64,000 nt of DNA, taken from contig NZ_KB892731.1 in NCBI RefSeq assembly GCF_000373925.1, positions 78,201 through 142,200 of the forward strand, written 5' to 3'. The DNA comes from Actinopolymorpha alba DSM 45243 (lineage in GTDB: Bacteria > Actinomycetota > Actinomycetes > Propionibacteriales > Actinopolymorphaceae). This document shows positions 57,575 through 64,000 of the stretch, one piece after another. The position numbers and the translations under genes were made by a program. Numbering within the stretch: the stretch's first letter is position 1; each line of letters opens with the position of its first letter. Under the pieces are notes generated by a model. The model ran no database searches and had not been told where the DNA came from. It saw only the letters and a list, made by a program, of their open reading frames with translations.

Positions 57575-59041
57575 TCAGCGGACGGGGATCCCGACGTACT
57601 TCGTCTCCAGGAACTCCTCGATCCCGACCCGACCACCCTCACGCCCGAGGCCGGACTGCTTGACCCCGCCGAACGGCGCCGCGGGGTTGGACACCAGGCC
57701 GGAGTTGAGGCCGACCATGCCGCTCTCCAGGCGTTCGGCGACGCGCAGGGCCCGGTCGAGATCCTGGGTGAAGACGTACGCCACCAGGCCGAACTCCGTC
57801 GCGTTCGCGGCCGCCACCGCCTCGTCCTCGTCCCGGAACGTCGTGATCGGCGCGACAGGACCGAAGATCTCCTCGCGCGCCAGCCGGGCCGCCGGGGGTA
57901 CGTCGACGAGGACCGTCGGCGCGAAGAAGTAGCCAGGCCGGTCAATCGGCGTACCGCCCACGACGGTCCGCGCACCGAGGGCCACCGCGTCCTCGACCAG
58001 ACTCGAGACCTTCGCCACCGCGCCGCCGTCGATGAGCGGGCCGACCGTCACACCGTCGTCGACGCCGCGACCGACGCGGAGCACCGACATCCGGGCCGCC
58101 AGGCGTTCGGCGAACTCGCCGGCCACGTCCTCGTGCACGTAGAAGCGATTGGCGGCGGTGCACGCCTCACCGGCGTTGCGCATCTTAGCCAGCATCGCGC
58201 CGTCGACCGCCGCCTCGAGGTCGGCGTCGGCGAAGACGAGAAACGGCGCATTGCCGCCAAGCTCCAGCGATACCCGAAGCACCTGGTCAGCGGCCTGGGC
58301 GAGCAGGATCCGCCCGACTCCCGTCGACCCGGTGAACGACAGCTTCCGGGACCGCGGGTCCTTGATCAACGGCTCCATCACAGGGCCGGCCTGCATGGTG
58401 GGAACGACGTTCAGTACGCCTGCCGGCAGCCCTGCCTCGGCAAGGATCTCGGCGAGGGCGAGCATGCACAGCGGTGTCTGGGGGGCCGGCTTCGCGACCA
58501 TCGTGCAACCGGCGGCGACCGCCGGCGCGATCTTGCGCGCGCCCATCGCCATCGGGAAGTTCCAGGGCGTGACCAGCAACGACGGGCCCACGGGCTGCTT
58601 CATGACGAGGAACCTGCTCCGGCCGTCGGGCGAGCTCATGTAGCTGCCCTCGATGCGCACGGCCTCCTCGCTGAACCACCGGCAGAACTCCGCGGCGTAG
58701 GCGATCTCTCCCTTGGCCTCCGCCAGCGGCTTGCCCATCTCCAGCGTCATCAGGAGGGCGAGGTCGTCCTGGCGCTCGAGGAGGAGTTCGAACGTACGCC
58801 GGAGGATCTCGCCGCGCTCGCGGGGCGCGGACCGGCCCCACTCTCCCTGCGCCTGCGCGGCGGCGTCGAGCGCGGCAAGCCCGTCGTCGGGCGCGGCGTC
58901 GGCGACCGCGCACAGGACCTTGCCGGTGGACGGATCCTCGACCTCGTAGGTGTGACCGCCGGTCGCGGCGCGCCACTCGCCGGCGATGAACAGCTCCTTG
59001 GGTACGCCGTCAACCACCGCTTGCTCACGGTTCGCGGACAT
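57575..59041 (-). CDS. NAD(P)-dependent succinate-semialdehyde-type aldehyde dehydrogenase
   Basis: 488 residues from ATG 59041. Cofactor segment VTPWNFPMAMGARKIAPAVAAGCTMVAKPAPQTP, catalytic Glu in RVSLELGGNAPF and catalytic Cys in NAGEACTAANRFYVH; GLNSGLVSNPAAPFGGVKQSGLGREG is typical of the GabD branch. It oxidises succinate semialdehyde or a similar short semialdehyde. It is followed by the tartrate/malate-type dehydrogenase and preceded by a GntR regulator, suggesting one catabolic unit. It is not closely similar to the ketoglutaric semialdehyde enzyme at 6169. Confidence 0.92.
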   Translation of the reverse strand: MSANREQAVVDGVPKELFIAGEWRAATGGHTYEVEDPSTGKVLCAVADAAPDDGLAALDAAAQAQGEWGRSAPRERGEILRRTFELLLERQDDLALLMTLEMGKPLAEAKGEIAYAAEFCRWFSEEAVRIEGSYMSSPDGRSRFLVMKQPVGPSLLVTPWNFPMAMGARKIAPAVAAGCTMVAKPAPQTPLCMLALAEILAEAGLPAGVLNVVPTMQAGPVMEPLIKDPRSRKLSFTGSTGVGRILLAQAADQVLRVSLELGGNAPFLVFADADLEAAVDGAMLAKMRNAGEACTAANRFYVHEDVAGEFAERLAARMSVLRVGRGVDDGVTVGPLIDGGAVAKVSSLVEDAVALGARTVVGGTPIDRPGYFFAPTVLVDVPPAARLAREEIFGPVAPITTFRDEDEAVAAANATEFGLVAYVFTQDLDRALRVAERLESGMVGLNSGLVSNPAAPFGGVKQSGLGREGGRVGIEEFLETKYVGIPVR

Positions 59042-59230
59042 CACGCCACCTCTTCCGCTGGCTTGGCTCCGGCTTGGCCAGCTCCGGCTGGTGCCCCTCC
59101 TCCGGCTCACCCAAGCCCCCACTCCGGCTCGCCCGGGTCCCAGTCCGGCGCTACCCGCGAACCTAGTGTTGTGTCGCAGGTCACGACCAGCCGGAGGTCA
59201 CGGAGTGGTCGCCCGCCTCCATGATCATGT

Positions 59231-59929
59231 TCACCGGGCGAGGTGGGAGAGGTCCTCCACGGCCTGGTCGAGCAACGCCCGCATCGCGCGTTCGGCCTTG
59301 GCGGCGCTGCCCCGGCGTACGGCCTCGAGCACGGTCCGATGGCTCGGGACCGGATCGGCCACCCGCCGACCGCCACCATGGACGAGCCGGTCGCGCACCA
59401 TCAGGCCGGCCTCGATCACCGCCTCCATCCGGAGGAGGAGTTCGTTGTGGGTCGCCGCCAGCAAGGCGCGATGGAACGCCAAGTCCGCCTTGACAGCGGC
59501 ACCCGGATCGTTGCCGGCGTCCGCCATCGCCGCGAGCGCCGCCTCGAGCGCGGCGAGGTCGTCGTCGGTCCGCCGTTGCGCCGCCAGCCGCGCACCGGCT
59601 GGCTCGGTGATCAGGCGTACCTCATGAAGGCTTTCGAAGAACGCCGGATCCGTCCGCCCCTCGAACTGCCAGCGCAGGATGTCGCCGTCGAGGAGGTTCC
59701 ACTCAGCGCGCGGGAGTACGAAGGTGCCGCGCTTCTGCCGGGCGCCCACCAGACCCTTCGCCGCGAGGACCCGCAGCGCCTCGCGGACGACCGTGCGACT
59801 CACGTCGAGCTCGGACTCGAGGGCCACCGGGTCGATGGTGGCGCCTTCCTCAAGCGCACCGGTGAGGATCCGGCGCCCGAGATGCTCCACCGTCTGACCG
59901 TGCGCGCCGCGCCCAGCGTAGGCCGCCAT
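59231..59929 (-). CDS. GntR/FadR-type transcriptional regulator
   Basis: 232 residues. Winged helix TVEHLGRRILTGALEEGATI and SRTVVREALRVLAAKGLVGARQKRGTFV, then an FCD domain with Asp/His in KADLAFHRALLAATHN and a His in SHRTVLEAV. The last ligand His of the family reads Leu here (AERAMRALLDQ), so metal binding may be altered. ATG 59929 or GTG 59935 are possible starts. It probably controls the two dehydrogenases downstream (59041 to 56420) and perhaps the divergent GH2 gene. A TTATATGACTATAA palindrome lies 54-67 bases upstream. Confidence 0.92.
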   Translation of the reverse strand: MAAYAGRGAHGQTVEHLGRRILTGALEEGATIDPVALESELDVSRTVVREALRVLAAKGLVGARQKRGTFVLPRAEWNLLDGDILRWQFEGRTDPAFFESLHEVRLITEPAGARLAAQRRTDDDLAALEAALAAMADAGNDPGAAVKADLAFHRALLAATHNELLLRMEAVIEAGLMVRDRLVHGGGRRVADPVPSHRTVLEAVRRGSAAKAERAMRALLDQAVEDLSHLAR

Positions 59930-59982
59930 CACCACCTACCTCGATTCCGCGGCCACCATCGGCAGCATCCTGGACTCATTAT

Positions 59983-59996
59983 TTATATGACTATAA
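59983..59996. promoter_or_regulatory. TTATATGACTATAA palindrome
   Basis: 5-bp arms around TGAC in the AT-rich divergent promoter region of the GntR and GH2 genes. It is a possible GntR operator. A similar TATATGAGACTAT lies upstream of the SMP-30 gene (40624-40636). Confidence 0.35.
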
Positions 59997-60098
59997 CTTG
60001 ACGTCGGCGTGACGGCCTCCACCGGCGTTCGCGCGTGCCGGATCAGCTGCGCCGGATCAGCATCACCCATCGGTGTCCACCACCCGAAGGAGCTGACC

Positions 60099-62144
60099 AT
60101 GTGGTTCGGACGAGTCCAGCCGCCGACATCGATCACCCGGCGGAACCTTCTCCTGCTGGGCGCGGGCGGCGCGGCCGTGCTGGCCGCTCCCACCCTCGCG
60201 ACATCCGCACTGGCTACACCCGCGCTCGCCGCGACGCCGGTCATCCGTGATCCCCACGGCGACCGGGAGCCTTCCGGCACCCAGGTCACCGAGATCGACG
60301 GCACCAATGTGGTCTTCGCCTATGGCGTGGTGATGCCGTCCTTCGAGGGGTGGTCGCGCCGGGAGCCATTCCGCCGCTACATCTCGCTCGACCGCCGCTG
60401 GCGATTCCGTTACGACCCAGACAACTCCGGTTCCGACGCCGGCTGGCAGCGAGCCGACCTCGACGACTCCGCGTGGGGCACCATCGATGTCCCTTCCTCC
60501 TGGGACCTCAAGGACAACGACGGGTGGGGCGGTTACGACGGCGCCGACTTCGGCAAGGGCGGCGCGTTGAAGGATGGGTACGCGTGGTTCCGCACCTCCG
60601 TCAACATCCCTGCCTCCTGGCGCGGCAAGCACATCCGGCTGGCCTTCCTGGCTGCGTCGTACAGCGCGGATGTCTGGGTCGACGGTCAGTGGGTGGGCAA
60701 GCACGAGGGCGGGCACACGGCGTTCGCGTTGCCGGTGACCGAGGCGGTGCGACCGGGGCGTTCGGTGACCATCGCGGTCAGGGTCTATCGGCGCGCGAGC
60801 TTCACGAACTACGACGGTACGGGCGAGCGGGTCAGCGACGATTACGCGCTTCCGCCGGGTGTCGTCGACTACTGGCCGTACGCCGGCCTCATCCGCTCCG
60901 TCTGGCTCGAAGCGGTCCCGCTGGTCACGGTGACGAAACTCCTCCTTGACGCTCGCAACGGCGTACTCGACGCGCGTGCTGTGGTGGAGAACCACAGCAG
61001 CGAAGACTTCAACGGCAGCGTGCTCCTGGACCCCGGGCGTGAGTCGCGTGGGACGCCCGTCAGTGTGCCCGTGGCGGTCCTTGCCGGCGGCGTCGCGGTT
61101 GCCTCCGCCCGGCTGCCCATCCCGCGGGCGCCTCGATGGAGCGTCGAGCGACCCAACGTCCTCACCGCCCGGGCCGTCCTGCGAGGCTCGAACCCGCCGC
61201 CGGAGCTGGACACTCTCGGCTCGACCTACGGCGTACGCAGCATCGAGGTCAAGGGAACGCAACTCCTCCTTGACGGTGAGCCTGTATTCCTCAAGGGCTA
61301 CAACTGGCATGAGGAGTCCGACCTCAGCGGGCGCTCGATGACGATCGAGGAATACGAGCACGAGCTGGGGCACGCCAAGTCGCTCGGAGCCAACTTCCTG
61401 CGAAACTGCGTGTACAACCGGCATCCCTACGTCTACGACTGGGCGGATCGGCATGGAGTCCTGCTCATGGACGAGTGGGACACCATGTGGGTGGGAACGA
61501 TCTCACAGAAGCTCCAGACCGAAACCTACGGCCTCTCCCGCGCGCTCGCCCTTGCCACCGCGTGGAACAACCACAACCATCCGTCGGTGTTCCTCTGGGG
61601 TCTGCAGAACGAATCCACCATCGACGCCGGCAGCGCACCCGTCTACCGTGCGTGGCTCGCGGACATGAAGGACGCCGTCAAGTCCGTCGACCTGTCTCGC
61701 CGACCGGTGTCGTGGGCGTCGTACAGCTCCTGGGATCCGGCGTTCGACCTCGCCGACGTTGTGGGTTTCAACGAGTACTTCGGCTACTTCTACGGCAAGA
61801 ACGAGGATCTCGGGCCAACGCTCGATGCCGTGCACCGCAACCATCCCGACAAGCCGATCATCATCACGGAGAACGGCACCTGGTCATACCTCGGCCACCA
61901 CGGCTCGCCGACTGAGGGCGGGACCGAGGAATGGCAGGCGGCCAACTTCACCTCCCACTGGGAGCAGGTCACCGCGCGGCCGTTCGTCGCTGGTTACGCC
62001 TTCTGGCTGCTCAAGGACTACAAGCAGCGGGCGGGCTACAACCAGAGCCTGAACGGCATCTCGACGATGGGCCTGCTCGGCTGGGACAGCGACACCACGC
62101 GGGTGGTCTTCGACACGTTCCGCGCCGCGGAGCCGCCACACTGA
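60099..62144 (+). CDS. Secreted glycoside hydrolase family 2 (beta-galactosidase/glucuronidase-like)
   Basis: 681 residues from ATG 60099 with GAAGGAG upstream; the open frame to 60009 lacks a site. Tat-like signal SITRRNLLLLGAGGAAVLAAPTLATSALA. Jelly-roll domain (RRWRFRYDPDN, GYAWFRTSVNIPASW, DVWVDGQWVGKHEGGHTAF), Ig-like domain, then a TIM barrel with GYNWHEESDLSGRSMT, acid/base Glu505 in HPSVFLWGLQNEST and nucleophile Glu591 in IIITENGTWS. GH2 enzymes remove beta-linked galactose, glucuronate, mannose or arabinose. Being secreted, it trims polymers outside the cell. It is divergent from the GntR regulator. Confidence 0.92.
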   Translation: MWFGRVQPPTSITRRNLLLLGAGGAAVLAAPTLATSALATPALAATPVIRDPHGDREPSGTQVTEIDGTNVVFAYGVVMPSFEGWSRREPFRRYISLDRRWRFRYDPDNSGSDAGWQRADLDDSAWGTIDVPSSWDLKDNDGWGGYDGADFGKGGALKDGYAWFRTSVNIPASWRGKHIRLAFLAASYSADVWVDGQWVGKHEGGHTAFALPVTEAVRPGRSVTIAVRVYRRASFTNYDGTGERVSDDYALPPGVVDYWPYAGLIRSVWLEAVPLVTVTKLLLDARNGVLDARAVVENHSSEDFNGSVLLDPGRESRGTPVSVPVAVLAGGVAVASARLPIPRAPRWSVERPNVLTARAVLRGSNPPPELDTLGSTYGVRSIEVKGTQLLLDGEPVFLKGYNWHEESDLSGRSMTIEEYEHELGHAKSLGANFLRNCVYNRHPYVYDWADRHGVLLMDEWDTMWVGTISQKLQTETYGLSRALALATAWNNHNHPSVFLWGLQNESTIDAGSAPVYRAWLADMKDAVKSVDLSRRPVSWASYSSWDPAFDLADVVGFNEYFGYFYGKNEDLGPTLDAVHRNHPDKPIIITENGTWSYLGHHGSPTEGGTEEWQAANFTSHWEQVTARPFVAGYAFWLLKDYKQRAGYNQSLNGISTMGLLGWDSDTTRVVFDTFRAAEPPH

Positions 62145-62190
62145 CCTGGAACACTCGGCATCGGGGCGCGTCGCCCGTAGGGTTGTCCGC

Positions 62191-62499
62191 ATGATCGTCG
62201 TACACGCGATCCTGCGTTCCCGTCCCGAGCGGCGCACCGACACGGTTGCGGCGCTGATCGCCATGCAGCACGCCACCCGCGCCAATGACGAGGGGTGCCT
62301 GCATTATGCGTTCGTGGCGGACCTGGAGGACGACTGCCTGTTCACCTGTGTCGAGGAGTGGGCTGACATGGCATCCCTGCGGGCTCACCTCGAGAGTCCG
62401 CACATGGCCGCGCTCGACAGGTTGCTCGCCGAGACCGCCGAGGGACCCGCGGAGATCCGGGTGTTCGAGGCCACCCGCACCGACGTGCCCCCGACCTGA
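62191..62499 (+). CDS. Antibiotic biosynthesis monooxygenase (ABM) domain protein
   Basis: 102 residues. IVVHAILRSRPERRTDTVAAL, NDEGCLHYAFVADLEDDCLFTCVEEWADMASLRAHLESPHMAAL match the small dimeric alpha/beta-barrel ABM family (YgiN-like), which includes quinone monooxygenases, haem-degrading enzymes and many uncharacterised stress proteins. It lies 46 bases after GH2 on the same strand and ends at a strong terminator. Confidence 0.92.
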   Translation: MIVVHAILRSRPERRTDTVAALIAMQHATRANDEGCLHYAFVADLEDDCLFTCVEEWADMASLRAHLESPHMAALDRLLAETAEGPAEIRVFEATRTDVPPT

Positions 62500-62527
62500 C
62501 GCCAAGTACTGGTCGGGCATGCCGGCA

Positions 62528-62563
62528 GGCTCGAGACCCCTTCTCTGTAAGGGTTCTCGAGCC
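62528..62563. terminator. Intrinsic terminator hairpin
   Basis: GGCTCGAGA-C-CCCTT pairs with AAGGG-T-TCTCGAGCC (one mismatch). On the plus strand a T-rich stretch (TTTTGTTT, 62570-62577) follows, so it is a true Rho-independent terminator for the ABM gene, and it also faces the convergent HNH gene. Confidence 0.85.
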
Positions 62564-62597
62564 AGCCGGTTTTGTTTGTCCCGCTTCCCCGCGCTGG

Positions 62598-64000
62598 TTA
62601 GAAGGGCGGCGGGTCGGGATCGTCTGGTTCCACAGGATCGGTGAGGCGCGGTGGGGTCACCGTGTACTGCCGGCTGTGCGGGTCGGTGTAGGTGAAGTGT
62701 CCTGGGCTGGTCTGCTCGACCTTCCAGTCGCCCTCGGTCTTGACGCGGTGGTGGCGGCGGCATAGTGGTGCCACGTTCGCGACGGAGGTCTCACCGCCCT
62801 CGGAGTATGGCTTCGTGTGGTCGAGGTCGCAGCTGATGGCTGGGCGTCGGCACAGCATCCAGGTGCAGCGCTGGTTCAACGACTGAACCAGCTCCGCCGG
62901 AAGACCGCGGAGGAAACGTTGCGCCATCGGATGCAGACTCAACAACTGGCCCGTCACCGGATGGGTGACCCCGACCGCGAACATCGCATCCGGATTATCC
63001 AGATGGTTGGCAAGTCGGTGAAGATCGGACCGAACCCGCCAAGCTCCGCTGGCCGCTTCGCCCACTCCATCAGCGTCGGGAACGGCACATTCAGCTGCAG
63101 TTTCGCCTTGATCCCCGCTCTCCAGGACCGGAACGCCGCCGGGATCTCCTGCTCGGGAATCGGTTCCCGATCAGCGTCCTCGCCCCGTCCGTTCGCGGAG
63201 CTACCTGCACCGGCGGCCGCTCCACCCTCACCAGCGGCCGCCTTGCCGGCCGAACTGCCGGCCGAACTGCCGGCCGCATTGTCGTCGCAGCGCTTCCGGC
63301 GGGGCCGGTCTAGCGGGTGGGTGTAGGTGGCGGGCTTGCAATCTTCACACGGGCAACCCTCAAGGTGCAGGTCGTGGCCGCACCCGGTGTGCCGGCACCC
63401 ATCCGGTTCGGTGGCGGAGTCGTCCTGCGCACCCTCAGCTTCGGAAGGACTGTCGGCGTTGTTCTGCTCGTCGAGCAGGTCGTCAAAGGATTCTTGACGG
63501 GGGGTGGCGTCTTCGCCGTTCTCGCCGTCACCGTTCTCGCAGTCGCAGTCCTCGCTGGCACCCTCAGCATCGGCGCTGGTCTGTTCACGACTGCCGGCGC
63601 CTTCGCGGTTGCCGGGCTCCTCGCTGGTTTCAGAAGGTCCGTTGCAGATGATCACGTCGGCTTCACCGGACAGGAGGGAAGCGGCGATATCAGCGCGCAG
63701 CTGAGGCAGGGTGCGCTCGTCGCCGCCGGATTTCATGGTGCGGGCGATGGCGTCCAGGTATCCCCAGATCTGGGCGGCCACGTCGTGGGAGATCCCACGG
63801 ATCCGAAGGTCGCAGACGCCGTCCAGTGCCGGGTAGACGTCCACGCCGCGGTCTTCGCGGGCCTTCTTGTGGCGTTCTTTCGCTGCTTCGGGGTTGACCT
63901 TCAAGATTTCGGCTTCGATGTGCAGCCGCAGCAGCCCGGCCCGGAGTTTCAACACCTCAGGGAAGATCGCCTCATCCACGGTGGCGCGGTCGGCTGGGGG
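62598..64000 (-). pseudogene. HNH endonuclease, DUF222/13E12 family, frameshifted and cut by the window edge
   Basis: Reading on the minus strand from the window end, DEAIFPEVLKLRAGLLRLHIEAEIL and VYPALDGVCDLRIRGISHDVAAQIWGYLDAIA belong to the DUF222 domain of 13E12-repeat proteins. A long acidic/Ser linker with a Cys/His cluster (CRHTGCGHDLHLEGCPCEDC) and LMEWAKRPAELGGFGPIFTDL follow. At about 63009-63013 one G is missing (GACTTGCCAAC for GACTTGGCCAAC). The next frame then continues ANHLDNPDAMF and the HNH nuclease TWMLCRRPAISCDLDHTKPYSEGGETSVANVAPLCRRHHRVK. Such proteins are abundant repetitive nucleases in actinobacteria. It is probably inactive as written, unless this is an assembly error. 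Confidence 0.82.

Noticed and set aside
56357..59224. 955-codon plus-strand frame across 56.4-59.2 kb
   Set aside because: It spans two well supported minus-strand enzymes and an intergenic repeat. Composition is typical of a shadow frame.
59222..59233. CCATGATCATG as a third ATGATCA repeat
   Set aside because: Only about 11 bases match the 63-bp repeat and no second arm follows. It is too short to call.
63245..63280. 12-bp GCCGGCCGAACT tandem repeat as a regulatory array
   Set aside because: It is in frame within the HNH protein gene and encodes the Ala/Gly/Ser linker. Ordinary coding repetition.

Overview
This is a 64 kb stretch of a high-GC actinobacterial chromosome. GTG and TTG starts, Tat-dependent lipoproteins, LacI/GntR/IclR regulators, many SDR dehydrogenases and ATGA/GTGA gene overlaps all fit a soil saprophyte. 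Propionibacteriales (Kribbella/Actinopolymorpha-like) is my guess and is not proven. I saw no rRNA, tRNA, CRISPR array, transposase or phage genes. About 50 protein genes are supported. Three genes carry single-base frameshifts, one is truncated, and two are cut by the window edges.

Layout. 1-5.3 kb: a partial GntR regulator faces a minus-strand operon of LacI regulator, sugar isomerase, SDR, 2-hydroxyacid dehydrogenase and SDR. 5.4-11.3 kb: a frameshifted PPOX gene, an FAH-family dehydratase plus alpha-ketoglutaric semialdehyde dehydrogenase pair, an IclR regulator divergent from a U32-like protein, and an SDR. 11.3-12.5 kb: a truncated hydrolase and a repeat-rich region. 12.5-22.2 kb: an arabinan/arabinoside utilization operon (GH127, two tandem solute-binding proteins, two permeases, a DUF885 peptidase) divergent from its LacI regulator. 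22.1-30 kb: pyrE, a nucleoside hydrolase, a secreted GH30-CBM32 enzyme, a two-component system and a DUF418 membrane protein. 30-33.6 kb: a secreted phosphodiester glycosidase-metallophosphoesterase fusion. 33.7-38.9 kb: an SDR/TetR pair, two Asp-box beta-propeller proteins flanking a broken MoaD-like gene, and a second 2-hydroxyacid dehydrogenase. 39-45.2 kb: DinB protein, SMP-30 lactonase, VapBC-like module, DUF6884, IlvD/Edd sugar-acid dehydratase and an MFS exporter. 45.5-51.5 kb: a membrane-anchored ECF sigma factor, GH51 arabinofuranosidase, a zinc alcohol dehydrogenase and a uronate-dehydrogenase-like protein. 51.6-64 kb: CocE hydrolase, MFS plus nucleoside hydrolase, tartrate/isopropylmalate-type dehydrogenase, semialdehyde dehydrogenase, GntR regulator, GH2, a small monooxygenase and a frameshifted HNH endonuclease.

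How the genes work together. GH127, GH51 and the ABC importer would release and import L-arabinose. The SMP-30 lactonase, IlvD/Edd dehydratase, FAH-family dehydratase and semialdehyde dehydrogenase together form a plausible oxidative (Weimberg-type) pentose route to 2-oxoglutarate. These genes are scattered rather than clustered. Two shared short palindromes, CATCAGATGT (upstream of the FAH and IlvD genes) and GTTCGAAAT(A)YCGAAC (upstream of the U32-like gene and GH51), suggest that scattered loci are co-regulated.

Non-coding structure is unusually rich. It includes two inverted copies of an 86-bp nested palindrome, two copies of a roughly 63-bp ATGATCA-type repeat, a 129-bp MITE-like element with 22-bp perfect inverted ends, three copies of a GC-rich CGGGCTTCGCCCG repeat (two inside a signal-peptide coding region), several strong convergent-gene hairpins, and a 15-bp stem that buries a start codon.
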